DNA from: Ichthyophis bannanicus
Lineage: Eukaryota; Chordata; Amphibia; Gymnophiona; Ichthyophiidae
Length of the DNA: 64,000 nt
Assembly: GCA_033557465.1 (NCBI GenBank)
Contig: CM066033.1
Location: forward strand, 707,639,637-707,703,636
Reading direction: 5' to 3'
Shown: positions 41,614-52,131 of the stretch, piece by piece
Layout of the letters: each line of letters opens with the position of its first letter
Numbering within the stretch: position 1 is the first letter of the stretch
Notes under the pieces: model-generated
The model's database searches: none
What the model saw: the letters and a program-made list of their open reading frames with translations, nothing else
What the model was told of the DNA's origin: nothing
Position numbers and translations under genes: made by a program

Positions 41614-43407
41614 TAAGGCCGGCAAAGCGGGAAATTTGAGAAGAAACTTGCTACGGAAGCAAAAACACGAAATAAAGACTTTTCAAGTACATTCGTAGCA
41701 AAAGGCCTGTGAGAGTCAATTGGACCATTAGATGATAGAGGGGTAAAAGGGGCAGTAAGAGGAAACAAGGCTATAGCAGAGAGACTGAATGAATTCTTTG
41801 CTTCGGTCTTTACTGAGGAAGATGTAGGGATGTTACCCAAGACTGAAGTGGTATTTAAAGGTGATACTGCAGAGGAATTGAGAAAAATATTGCTACACCG
41901 GGAAGATATATTACAACAATTTGATAAACTGAATAGTAGCAAATCACCTGGACCGGATGGTATACATCCCAGAGTGTTGAAAGAACTAAAATATGAGATT
42001 GCAGACCTGCTATTGGTAATCTGTGAACTTTCATTAAAATCATCTGTAATACCTGAAGATTGGAGGGTCGCCAACGTAACACCAATTTTTAAAAGGGGTT
42101 CCAGGGGTGACCCAGGAAATTACAGACCGGTGAGCCTGACGTCAGTACCAGGGAAAATGGTAGAAACCATCATAAAGAACAAAATTACACAGCATGTAGA
42201 TAGTCATGGCCTAATGGGAGACAGCCAACATGGCTTTAGACAAGGAAGATCTTGTCTTACTAATCTGATATGTTTTTTTGAAGGTGTGCATAAACAGGTA
42301 GACAAAGGTGAGTCGGTTGATACAGTGTATCTGGACTTTCAGAAAGTTTTTGACAAAGTCCCCCATCAGAGACTTTTGGCGAAGCTAAAAAGTCATGGGA
42401 TAGGAGGAAGTGTACTATTGTGGATCGGGAACTGGTTAAAAGATAGAAAGCAGAGGGTAGGGCTAAATGGCCAATATTCCCAATGGAAAAAGGTGAATAG
42501 TGGAGTACCCCAGTAATCTGTACTGGGTCCGCTGCTTTTTGACATATTCATAAATGACCTGGAAAAGGGAATAACTAGTGAGGTTATCAAATTTGCAGAT
42601 GACACAAAACTGTTTAAAGTTGTTAAAACCCAAGAGGATTGTGGAAAACTGCAGGAGGATCTGGATAAATTGGAAGACTGGGCATCCAAATGGCAGATGA
42701 AATTTAATGTGGACAAGTGCAAAGTTATGCACCTAGGAAAGAACAACCCACACTATAGTTACACGATGCAAGGCTCCACATTAGAAACCACCACCCAGGA
42801 TAAAGATTTAGGAGTCATCGTGGATAACATGTTAAAACCCTCCGCCCAGTGTGCAGCGGCAGACAAGAAAGCAAATAGAATGCTAGGTATCATAAGGAAA
42901 GGGATGGAGAATAAAACAAAGGATGTTATAATGCCTCTGTATCGCTCCATGGTACGACCGCACCTTGAATATTGTGTGCAATTCTGGTCACCGTATCTTA
43001 AAAAGGACATAGCGTTATTAGAAAAAGTACAGAGAAGAGCCACCAAATTGGTGAAGGGGATGGAAGGCTACTCCTATGAAGAGAGGCTAAGAAGGATAGG
43101 GCTCTTTAGCCTGGAGAAGAGACGGCTGAGGGGAGATATGATAGAGGTCAATAAATTAATGAATGGAGTGGAACGGATAAACGTGGATCAATTGTTTACG
43201 CCATCAGAGTATAGAAAGACTAGGGGACATGTAATGAAGCTACAGGGTAAACTATTTAAGACAAATAAGAGAAAATATTTTTTCACTCAACGTGTAATCA
43301 AACTCTGGAATCTGTTACCGGAGGATGTAGTAAGGGCTGTTAGTATAGCTGGGTTTAAAAAAGGTTTGGATAAGTTCCTGGAGGAAAGGTCCATAAACCA
43401 CTATTAA
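41614..43407 (+). pseudogene. CR1-c reverse transcriptase, one nonsense codon
   Basis: From 41830 the frame has SSKSPGPDGIHPRVLKEL, GNYRPVSLTSVPGKMVE, GFRQGRSCLTNL, TVYLDFQKVFDKVPHQRLL (motif A) and then VNSGVPQ followed by TAA (42514-42516) where Gly is expected (GVPQGSVLGP in relatives). The same frame continues with [22 protein letters not shown] (the FADD active site) and the C-terminal part (42670-43407), ending SINHY. So a single base change disables an otherwise intact RT here. The linker 41614-41829 has several shifts. Confidence 0.86.
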
Positions 43408-43574
43408 AAAGGGACCCAGGATATCAATGCTTGACCCAGTACAAGCATTGTGGAACCTGTCTCTTTTGGGGATATTGCTAGGTACGTATGACCTAGATTG
43501 GCCACTGTTGGAAACAGGATACTGGGCTTGATGGACCTCGGTTTGACCCAGTATGACATGTCTTATGTTCTTAA
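43408..43574 (+). repeat. CR1-c 3' tail
   Basis: Contains 'gacccaggatatcaatgc', 'gttggaaacaggatactggg' and 'gacccagtatgacatg', ending with TTCTTATG-type short repeats. This is the reference for the minus-strand tails at 407-568, 2578-2750 and 48336-48500. RTE sequence resumes with 'gttggcaac'. Confidence 0.83.
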
Positions 43575-45090
43575 GTTGGCAACAAAGAAGACGACAAAGT
43601 AGTTGGAAAATATGGACTTAGCAACAGAAATGAAGCTGGAGAAAGACTGATAGAATTCTGCAAGACTAACGATCTATTCATCTCAAACACCTTCTTCCAG
43701 CAACACAAGCGGCAACTGTACTCATGGACTGTATAAAATGGACTGTATAAAAATCAAATTGACTACATCTGTGGAAGTCAACGATGGAAAAGCTCTATAA
43801 CATCAACAAAGACAAAACCTGGAGCTGACTGTGGTACAGATCATCAACTACTAGTATGCAAACTCAAGCTAAAGTTCAAAAAGAGTAAACCACTCATGAA
43901 TGCAGCAAAATATGACCTTGTGAATATACCACTGGAATTTAGAGACTGCCTGCAAAATCGATTTGCTGCTTTAGATACAAATGACAGAGCTCCAGAAGAG
44001 TTATGGAAGGACATCAAGAAGCTTGTGTTGGAAGAAAGCGAGAAATCTCTACAAAAGGTGAAAAAGAAAAAACGGCCAAAATGGATGACGGAAGAAACTC
44101 TGAAAATTGCCCAGAAACGCAGAGAAGCTAAAGCCAGAGGAGAAAGAAAGACAATAACAGAACTCAAGAGATTTCCAACGTGCAGCAAGACAGGACAAGG
44201 AAAAGTACTACAATGATGCATACAAGGAAATAGAAGCAGAAACTATTAGAGGAAGAACAAGATCGGCTTTCCTAAAACTACGAGAATTAAAGAAAAAGTT
44301 CCAGCCTCGAATTGGAATGTTACAAGATGCTCAAGGTTTTATGTTGAATGATGCTGAGAAGATCAAGAAAAGATGGAAGGACTATACAGAGTTTTTATAT
44401 GATAAAATAAGTGGATCAACAGCCGTTTCAACCTGTACCTTATGATCGGGAACCATTGGTGATGAAAAAAGAAGTTGAAGCAGCATTGAAAGCCTTATCA
44501 AAGAACAAAGCACCAGGCATTGATAGCATTCCCATAGAAGTATTACAGCAATCTGATGCAGCTGTTACCGTACTTACAAGGCTCTGCCAAGAAATATGGA
44601 AGACAACATCATGGCCAACTGACTGGAAAAGATCTGTGTTTATACCAATACTAAAGAAAGGTGATCCAACTGACTGTGGAAATTATCGCACAGTCGCTCT
44701 CATCCCACATGCCAGCAAGATTCTACTGAAGATTATTCAAAAGAGACTACAACCATACCTGGAACAAGAACTACCTGAAGTGCAAGTAGGGTTCAGGAAA
44801 GGGCGAGAAACGAGAGACATCGCTGCGGATGTGAGATGGATCCTTGAAAAGACTAAAGAATACCAAAAGGATATCTATGTGCTTTATCAACTATAGCAAA
44901 GCTTTTAACTGTGTAAACCATGAGAAACTCTGGGCCACATTAAGAAGCATGGGTATACCAGAACACCTAATCGTACTCTTGCACAATCTGTACATTGATC
45001 AAGAAGCAACAGTTCAAACGGAATAAGGAGAAACAGAATGGTTTAAAATAAGCAAAGGTGTAAGACAAGGCTGCATACTTTCCCCCTACC
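43575..45090 (+). pseudogene. RTE-like endonuclease end, linker and RT N-terminal half
   Basis: The endonuclease continues past the CR1-c junction (AGERLIEFCKTNDLFISN-like at 43630; the catalytic S-D-H reads T-D-H near 43838). The linker is at 43896-44216 (PEELWKDIKKLVLEE, RPKWMTEETLKIAQKRREAK). The RT starts at 44411-44896 (NKAPGIDSIPIEVL, WPTDWKRSVFIPILKKGD, NYRTVALIPHASKI, VQVGFRKGRETRD). A shift near 44880 moves to 44844-45026 (FINYSKAFNCVNHEKLW, motif A). A TAA near 45025 interrupts before KGVRQGCILSPY. The hAT element splits it at 45090. Confidence 0.83.
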
Positions 45091-45205
45091 CAGGGCCGGA
45101 TTTACCTATACGCCATGTATGCCATGGCGTAGGGCCCACAGCTGCAAAGGGCCCACAAAAATGGAACAAGTTAGGCTTTTTTAAAAAAATAAAATAAAAA
45201 AAAAA

Positions 45206-45550
45206 ACTGCTGGCTGCCGCCGCGGGGCCCCCTCTGCAAGCTCGATCCCTCCCTCCGTGCAGGCTGTGAGAGGCGCGAAGGCAGACTGTCTCCTTCGTGT
45301 CTCTGTTAAGCCCGCAGGGGCTGATGGGAAATTTCCCATCAGCCCCTGCGGGCTTAACAGAGACGCGAGGGAGACAGTCTCCCTTCGCGCCTCTCACAGC
45401 CTGCACGGAGGGAGGCACGGAGGGAGGGATCGAGCTTGCAGCGGGGGCCCCCGCGGGTCAGTCCTTGCTGCCGCGGCAGCAGAGGGGGCCCCCGCGGGTC
45501 AGTCCATGCTGCCGCGGCAGCAGAGGGGGCCCCGCGGCGGCAGCCAGCAG
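45206..45550. repeat. long hairpin inside hAT element
   Basis: The core palindrome spans 45236-45439, centred at 'gatgggaaatttcccatc' (about 45332), with arms of about 100 bp at high identity. Outer arms ('ctgctggctgccgccgcgg...' 45206-45235 and its complement at about 45519-45550) extend the stem. In the right arm a unit of about 40 bp ('gggcccccgcgggtcagtcc...') is present twice, which makes the arms unequal. This is a likely extruding structure. Confidence 0.85.
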
Positions 45551-45589
45551 GGTTTTTTTTAAATTAAATTTTACTTTAGGCAGGGGGAG

Positions 45590-46560
45590 GGGGTAGGACT
45601 GGTAATGGGCTATTGGGGGGGCTGGGGCTGGGACTGGAAATGGGTTGGGGGATTAAGGCTGTAGGTGGGCTGATGAGCTTAGGACTGGTAATGGGCTGTG
45701 GGCTGTGTGGGGGGTTAGAACTGGTAATGGGCTTTGGGGGGGTTAAGACTGGTAATGGGCTGTGGGCTGATGGGGGCTGTCTGGTAATGGGCTATGGGGG
45801 ACTAGGACTGGAAATGGGCTGGGGGGGGTTAAGACTGGAGGTGGGCTGATGGGGTTAGGACTGGTAATGGGCTGTTGGGGGGGGTTTAGAACTGTTAATG
45901 GGCGTGGGGGGGGTTAATACTGGTAATGGGCTGTGGGCTGTTGGGGGGGGTTTAGAACTGGTAATGGGCTTTGGGGGGGGTTTAGACTGGTAATGGGCTG
46001 TGGGCTGATGGGGGCTGTCTGGTAATGGGCTATGGGGGGGCTAGGACTGGAAAGGGGCTGGGGGGGTTAAGACTGGAGGTGGGCTGATGGGGTTAGGACT
46101 GATAATGGGCTGTTGGGGGGGGGTTAGAACTGGTAATGGGCTTTGGGGGGGGGTTAAGACTGGTAATGGGCTGTGGGCTGATGGGGGCTGTCTGGTAATG
46201 GGCTATGGGGGGGCTAGGACTGGAAATGGGCTGGGGGGGTTAAGACTGGAGGTGGGCTGATGGGATTAGGACTGGTAATGGGATGTGGGCTGATGGGGGG
46301 CTGACTGGAAATGGGTTTAGGACTGGAAATGGGTTGATGGGGTTAGGACTGGAAGTGGGCTGATGGGGGGTTAGGACTGGTAATGGGTTATAGGGGGGGC
46401 TTAAACTGAAAATGGGGTGATGGGGGGTTAGGACTGTAAGTGGGTTGATGGGGGGCTAGGACTGGTATTGGGTTGGGGGGTTGCTAGGACTGGAAATGGG
46501 CTGATGAGTGGCTAGGACTGGAAATGGGCTGATGCAGGGACTAGAAGGGAATGGATGCTG
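45590..46560. repeat. G-rich minisatellite in hAT element
   Basis: Tandem units of 'actggtaatgggctgtggg' and 'actggaaatgggctgggggg' type run for about 970 bp. A higher-order unit ('gggctgatgggggctgtctg' followed by 'gtaatgggctatggggg') recurs near 45756, 45994 and 46165. Runs of three or more G occur throughout the plus strand, so G-quadruplexes are possible. Open frames here are only repeat translations. Confidence 0.85.
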
Positions 46561-47612
46561 GGTGAGGCTGGAACTAGAAGGGAGCTGATGTTGGGGGAGG
46601 ATTAGAATGGGATTGAGCTGGAAGAGTAAAATGGAGAAGGGAAAAATATTTTGTGTGGGAGGGATAAAAAATCTACAATTGGCCGGGTATTGGGAGAGTA
46701 AGTGGGGATTGAGGATGGAGGGGTAAAATTTGAGTGGATGAAATAGGAATGAGGAAAGAGCAAAAGGAGAAAGATTAGTATGTTAAAGCAGATGTAGAGA
46801 GAGAATGGAAAAAAACTAGAAGAGAGAAGAAAGGACAAATGGACAGCAGACGATGGAGAGTTAGCAGAAGACACGAAGAAACCAGAAGAAAGTGGCTGGA
46901 GCAATTGCAGCTGAAAAAAATGCACAAAAGGTAGAAAAATATCAATTTATTTTGAATTTATTAATTGGAATATGTCAGCTCTGGTAAATGTGCATCATTA
47001 ACGTCTGCGCTTTGTTTAGTACAAGAGCAAATTAATGTATAGTTTTATTTCTACAGTGTTGTACATTCCAAGTTTGGCTTTTGGGATTCCCAGTTTAATT
47101 ATTGTCTTCCTGTTTCTAAAATGTGATTACTTGTTTGGTGATGGTCTATGTTCTGCATGTGTAACTGAGCTGAGGTGTTCTGTTTATATAATTCCTATTT
47201 GACATTGCCACTTGTTCTCTTTCCCCAGTAGGTCATGTATTGTTGTTCTCTGAAATGTATTGGTTTAATATTTGCAGTGTTGCCTTTTGATTGGTAGAGT
47301 ATGGTGCTTTGTGAGTCCTGGTAGTGCTGTTAGGATACGGCGGGTTTGCTATGGGCTCTAAATGGGCAGTGTTTGTAGTAGTTCCTAATGTGTCTGGCAG
47401 TTGGCACTGGATTATAGTAATGTAGAAATCTTTTAGTCTTTCTTTATCCATACACTCATTAAGAGGCACGTTTACTAAAAGTTAGTACAGTATATGGTAA
47501 CATTATGCAAATATTTATGCAAATGAGGCCCCTTATGCAAATGAGGCCCACACACCCCTTGGGCCGCCCCTGCTGGGGGCCCACAATTTTTGTTGGCGTA
47601 GGGCCTCACTCA
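46561..47612. other. hAT element internal AT-rich filler
   Basis: A purine-rich stretch (46600-46930) is followed by AT-rich sequence. No transposase domain is visible. Near 47505-47550, 'atgcaaatatttatgcaaatgaggccc' repeats ATGCAAAT, an octamer-type motif, three times within 45 bp. Confidence 0.55.
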
Positions 47613-47637
47613 AGGTAAATCCGGCCCTGCCCCTACC

Positions 47638-48335
47638 TGTTTAATTTATATGCAGAACAAATCATCAGAGAAGCAGGATTGTATGAAGACAACAGAGGTG
47701 TGAAGATTGGTGGAAGACTCATTAACGACCTTTGCTATGCTGATGATACCACATTACTGGCTGAAAGTGAAGATGATCTGAAACATTTGCTTCTCACAAT
47801 CAAAGAACATAGTCTCAAAATGGGCCTGCACCTTAATGTAAAGAAGACAAAGATCATGACAACTGGCATAATCAACAGATTCATCGTTGAAGGAGAAGAA
47901 ATTGAAATCGTGAACAACTTTAACCTACTTGGATCAACTATCAATAAAGAAGCAACAAGCAGTCAAGAAATCAGACGACGCATTGCTCTTGGCAGAATGG
48001 CTATGAAAGACCTAGATAAGAGTCTCAAGAGCAGAGATGTCTCTCTCCATACAAAGATTGGACTTGTTCAAGCCATGGTATTTTCAATAACATATGGATG
48101 TGAAAGCTGGACAGTGAAAAAGATAGACGGGAAGAAAATTGATGCCTTTGAATTATGGGGCTGGCGGCGAATACTGTGTATACCATGAACTGCCCGAAGA
48201 ACAGACCAGTCGGTACTAGAGGAGATCAAACCTAAGCTTTCTTTAGAAGCTCAGATGACAAGACTTCGACTTTCATACTTTGGACACATCATGTGACGAG
48301 AGAGATCATTAGAGAAAGACATCATGCTTGGCAAG
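47638..48335 (+). pseudogene. RTE-like RT C-terminal half
   Basis: Continues directly after the hAT target duplication. The frame 47679-48188 has RLINDLCYADDTTLLAES (the YADD active site), LHLNVKKTKIMTTG, FNLLGSTIN, SRDVSLHTKIGLVQAMVF, YGCESWTVKKIDGKK and IDAFELWGWRRIL, a C-terminus typical of RTE/BovB. A TGA at about 48186 interrupts (CIP then stop). Residual coding (YFGHIM; SLEKDIMLGK-like) runs to 48335, where a CR1 tail interrupts. Confidence 0.85.
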
Positions 48336-48500
48336 ATAAGAACATAAGAACATAAGGTATGCCATACTGGGTCAGAACAAGGTCCATCAAGCCCAGTATC
48401 CTGTTTCCAACAGTGGCCAATCTAGGTCATACGTACCTAGCAGTATCCCCAAAAGAAATAGGTTCCACAATGCTTGTATTGGGCCAAGCATTGATAACAG
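48336..48500 (-). repeat. CR1-like LINE 3' tail
   Basis: Starts with 'ataagaacataagaacataag', the short tandem repeat that ends this LINE family. It continues as the complement of 43440-43570. Only about 165 bp, so strongly 5'-truncated. RTE sequence does not resume afterwards. Confidence 0.8.
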
Positions 48501-48740
48501 TACAGTACAAACATCATGCCGACAAAAGTTACAGTGCTGGACTCCTCTCCTGAAGGGAGAACACTGCTAAACAACCACAGTAATCGCACTGGTCTTCTGC
48601 CTTTCTCTCTGCACACCGGACCGATCAGGCAGCAGCACAAGGATGCGGAGGTAAGCTCCTCCCTGTATCAGCAAGCTCTACCAATCAGCCCAGTGCCTCC
48701 ATGTGCTCCCACAACGAACAGATCCTTTAAACTTGGAATC
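48501..48740. other. unassigned
   Basis: I see no coding or named repeat. It lies between the CR1 tail and a DIRS fragment. Confidence 0.4.
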
Positions 48741-48985
48741 GCACTAAGGCACGCCCGCGACTGCAAAAGGCACGGAGGGCCAGAAATATTGCCCAGAACC
48801 CCAGGAGGTTGATTTGCAACTGACACTCTGTCTGGGACCAACTGTGTTGAGTGCAGAGGAATCTGTAGTTAGGACTCTCTGAGGGGGGTGAGTGTTTGGA
48901 AGAGCATCCCGGCATGAAGAGCATCCCGGCATGAAGAGCATCCCGGCATGAGAGAGTCTGCCAGCTGGCTGGTCCCTTTTACCTT
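48741..48985 (-). pseudogene. DIRS RNase H fragment beside D4
   Basis: The frames 48727-48924 and 48744-49034 carry VLTTDSSALNTVGPRQSV and INLLGFWAIFLALRAF, the RNase H region seen in D2 and D6 ORF2. A 17-bp unit (AGAGCATCCCGGCATGA) is repeated three times at 48901-48951. It abuts a D4 terminal repeat that lacks its outer tip. It may be the left remnant of D5, whose ORF2 start lies just beyond D4 at 54385. That link is a guess. Confidence 0.62.
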
Positions 48986-49262
48986 GCGGAGCAATTCTCC
49001 AGCTTTCAAAGAAAGCCTTTAGGATTACTGCCACGCATGCGTGGTCCTCTTCCTGCCCAAGGGTGTCATCTTACTCAGTCAGGTCCTATAGCTACAGCCC
49101 TACTAAGCAGATGGCAAGGGAAGGACAAAAATAGTAGCTCTTCAGGGGAGATGGGAGGGTAGTGAGGACTGATTCCTGCTGTCCCTGGAGAACACCTGCT
49201 ACAGGTGAGTAACTACACTTTCTCCAGGAACAAGCAGGAAGTCAGTCTTCTTATGGGACTCC
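48986..49262. repeat. D4 left terminal repeat (partial) and internal complementary region
   Basis: The inner terminal repeat has 'ctccagctttcaaagaaagcc' and the perfect 14-bp palindrome CCACGCATGCGTGG at 49031-49044. The internal complementary region has 'gtgaggactgattcctgctg...ggtgagtaactac' joined to 'actttctccaggaacaagcagg'. Its left half records the lost left tip. Confidence 0.8.
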
Positions 49263-49407
49263 CCCACTACAGGCTACCGAGCCTGTAACCCAAAAATGCC
49301 TTCGCGAGGCTGTGAGCGGAAGTTGATGCCCAAAGGAGCCCAGTCTTTGGGTCTCCGGGGCAAAACTCTCGGTAGCCGTCAAAGAAGGGTCGGAGGACAG
49401 GAGCTGC

Positions 49408-50116
49408 TTATACCCAGGTCGCAGCCCGGTAGATGTCTATCAGAGGCACTGAGTGTAGCGAGGCCACCAAAGCTGCCTTGGCCCGGACGCCGTGTGTGGT
49501 GACCCGTCGATCCAGCGGGACGCCCGCCTTTGCTTGGGCGAAGGTGATGCAGTCCGCCATCCAGATGGAGAGGGTGCGCTTGGTGACCGCCTGCCCCAGG
49601 CAGTTGGGATCATAGGTAACAAAGAGCCGATCGGACTTGTGATGAACCTGGGTCACTGCAGGTAGAAGGCAAGAGTCCTCTTGCAGCCAAGTGTATATAA
49701 GACCGCTGGTGCCCGGTTGGAATGAGGTCTCGTGAAGAAGGTTGGCAAGCTATCTTCTGATTGAAATGGAAGTCCGAGACAACCTTCAGTTGGAACTTGG
49801 GGTGGGTGCGGAGGACCATGTCGCCATTGATTTGAAGGGCGGCTGCGTATGCTACATGAGCACGATGTTCAGATCCCACCACTGCCAGGGGAGGCTTGGA
49901 AAGTAAGATGCCCCACATGAAGCGAGAGACCAGAGGTTGCCCCGAGAGAGGTTTACCCTCAATGGAGAGGTGGTTAGCTGAGATGGCGCTCAGGTGTACC
50001 CTGACCGAGTTGGATTTCAGCCCCTCCTTCGAGAGGTACTGTAGAACATCCTGGAGAGAGCAGGAGAATGGATCAATTTGGAGCTCAGAGCACCAGAGAT
50101 CAAGAAATACTGCCAC
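49408..50116 (-). pseudogene. D4 tyrosine recombinase, nucleophile lost
   Basis: The frame 49610-50116 is the core-binding part (LKSNSVRVHLSAISANHLSIEGK) and middle. The SARR segment is missing or scrambled near 49840. The frame 49408-49656 has KRTLSIWMADCITF and RRVTTHGVRAKAALVAS (the H-x-x-R pair), and then ends at RAATW. The following Tyr segment (FAAHYCLE elsewhere) is deleted. This recombinase cannot be active. Confidence 0.78.
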
Positions 50117-52070
50117 TTCAAAGCATAGGCTTGCCTCATCAAGTCCTTCCTTGACGTGAGGAGGATCTCCTCGACCTCCCCCGGTAAGTGCAGCGGGGCT
50201 AAGGAGATCCGTTCAGCTGCCAGGCTGTAAGGGACAATGAGGCCAGGTTCGGGTGAAGCACCCATCCCTCCTCCTGCGTAGGAAGGCCTGGGGCACAGCC
50301 TAGGGGGACTGGAGGCTCGGATGAGAGCCGGAGCAGAAGCGGGAACCAAGATTGTCAAAGCCACGAAGGAGCCACGAGAATCGTGGAAGCTCGCTCCCGC
50401 TGGACCTTGTGCAGGGTTCTTGCAATGAGAAGAGAGGGGGTAAAGGAGTAAAGTAGCTTGGAAGCCCAACTCAGGAGGAATGCATCCGGAGCCACCCTGC
50501 TCAGATGTGGAACTGGCCCACAGAATCGGGGGAGCTGCGCGTTCACCGGATTTGTGAACAGGTCCATAGTCTGAGTCCCCCACCGATGGAATAAAAGGCT
50601 GGTTACCTTTGGGTCCAGGCACCACTCATATGGGTGGAGGACTCTGCTGAGTTGGTCCGCAAGGACATTCTCCTGGTCCGGGAGATAGACTGCTTTGAGG
50701 GTTATGCCCTGGCGAATGGCAAAGGAGGACTGCCTCCCGGCAGAAGGGGCGAGAACCTGTTCCCCCTTCCTTGTTTATGTAGAACATAGCTACCCTTTTG
50801 TCGGTTTGCACGAGCACCGACTTTCCCCTTAGATGGTACTAGAAGGCCCTCAGGGTCCACTGAACCACCAAAGCTCGAGTAGATTGATCTGCTGCTGAGC
50901 TTCTTCGGACGACCACTGCCTCTGGGTGTGTAGATCGCCACAGTGGGCTCCCCAACCCTGCAGGGAGGCATCCATCATCAGGACGAGCTTGTGCTGTGGG
51001 GCCTGGAAAGGCATTCCTCGAAGAAGGCTTTGGGGATCCTGCCACCAATCCAGGGAGGTGTAAAGACTGCGGGAGATCTGGACAGGGTCCCGGAGGAAAC
51101 CGGAGGCCTGGCTCCATTGTGCCCTGAGGCACCAATGAGCCGTCCACATGTGCATGCAAGCATGGGGAACAACATGAACAGTGGAGACCATGTGCCCCAG
51201 GAGGCACAACATGGCTTGTGCCGGAATCCGAGCCCAGCCTTGGACCTTGGCTGCCAGGGCGTGGAGATGATCTGCATGATCCCGGGGCAGGAATGCAGTC
51301 ACCTGCTCCGTGTAGAGGAGTGCGCCAATGAACTCCAGTGTCTGCACCGGTTCGAGGTGGGACTTGAAGCAATTGACCAGGAAGCCGAGGCGATCGAGGA
51401 GGAAGATCGTGCACGATGCCACAGGGTGGGCTTCCTCGGTCGATGCCCCCGTGACAAGCCAGTCGTCAAGGTAAGGGAAAACGGGTATGCCCTGCCGCTG
51501 GAGATAGGTGGCGGCTGCGGAAAGACACTTGGTGAAGACCCGTGGATCAGACACGAGCCCGAAGAGGAGCACCCTGTATTGGTAGTGCTCTTCCTGCACC
51601 CTGAAGCGCAGGTACTGCCTGCCTGTGCTGGGGGTGGACCAGAATGTGGGTGTAAGCATCCCTGAGATCCAAGGAGCATAGCCAATCGCCTTGCTGGAGG
51701 AAGGGCAGCAGGACACCAAGCGATAGCATTTTGAATTTCTCCCACACGAGAAGCTTGTTTAGGTTCCTGAGATCAAGGATAGGGCATAGGCCCCCTATCT
51801 TCTTCAGAACGAGGAAGTATCGGGAGTAGAACCCTCGATCTCGGAGGTGCAGCAGAAAACCTTTCGACCACCTGCTGGCCGAGGAGGTTGTTCAGCTCCT
51901 GTTGAAAACAAGCCTGGTGCAAGGGAAGCCGAGAAGGCTCCACTGGTGAGAAGGGAGGAGGGAGCCTGTCCAGATGAAAATGGTAACTGTCCCGGACCAC
52001 CCTGAGGACCCAGGAGTCCGACATGATCGACGCCCATTGGGGCGCGAAAAGGGACAGGTGTCCCCCCCAC
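50117..52070 (-). pseudogene. D4 ORF2: RT/RNase H/methylase-like
   Basis: RT: the frame 50850-51719 has YLRFRVQEEHYQYRVLLFGLVSDPRVFTK and VFPYLDDWLV (intact). The motif A segment (CSLDLRDAYTHILVHP) is in the frame 51547-51747, so a shift separates them near 51630. RNase H (VLMMDASLQGWGAHC, QINLLEL) continues to 50850. The methylase-like domain is in 50355-50567 (MDLFTNPVNAQLPRFCG, LLYSFTPSLLIA). The N-terminus (SRLPLHQACFQQELNNLL) lies at 51773-52024. Confidence 0.8.
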
Positions 52071-52131
52071 AGGCAGAAGCCCCGCCGGGGGAGCGAGAGG
52101 TTATGCCATCAGCGTCAAAACCCTGTGCGGA

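Larger units (their letters stand above)
40231..43574 (+). mobile_element. CR1-c: CR1-like LINE in the RTE element
   Basis: About 3.3 kb, starting in the spacer before ORF2 and ending with the CR1 3' tail ('...cttatgttcttaag' short repeats). It is the most complete copy of the LINE family whose fragments are at 407, 2578, 6835, 11219, 12063, 18454 and 48336. Short tandem units of 'ggatactaccaaaagcagtg' lie at 40370-40500. ORF1 is absent, so it is 5'-truncated. Confidence 0.85.
45091..47629. mobile_element. non-autonomous hAT element
   Basis: The 17-bp terminal inverted repeats are perfect: CAGGGCCGGATTTACCT (45091-45107) and its complement (47613-47629). The 8-bp target duplication CCCCTACC flanks both sides (45083-45090 and 47630-47637). 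Both features are typical of hAT transposons. Inside are a long hairpin, a G-rich minisatellite and AT-rich filler, but no transposase. Removing it and one duplication restores the RTE coding across CILSPY and LFNLYAEQI. It needs a transposase from elsewhere. Confidence 0.93.
39321..48335 (+). mobile_element. RTE/BovB-like LINE, split by CR1-c and hAT
   Basis: The endonuclease, RT and C-terminal motifs match the RTE clade, near BovB. Pieces: 39321-40230, 43575-45090 and 47630-48335 (the last starting in the 8-bp hAT target duplication). Removing both insertions restores a continuous coding order at each junction. Several stops and shifts show it is dead. Its 3' end is replaced by a CR1 tail at 48336. 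Confidence 0.85.

Noticed and set aside
45613..45849. Short open frame rich in GLGLEMGW
   Set aside because: It is a translation of the G-rich minisatellite in the hAT element.
45091..47629. hAT transposase gene
   Set aside because: No frame longer than about 110 residues and no transposase motifs. The element is non-autonomous.
48901..48951. CRISPR-like array
   Set aside because: Three contiguous 17-bp repeats without spacers, in a vertebrate retrotransposon. It is a simple tandem repeat.
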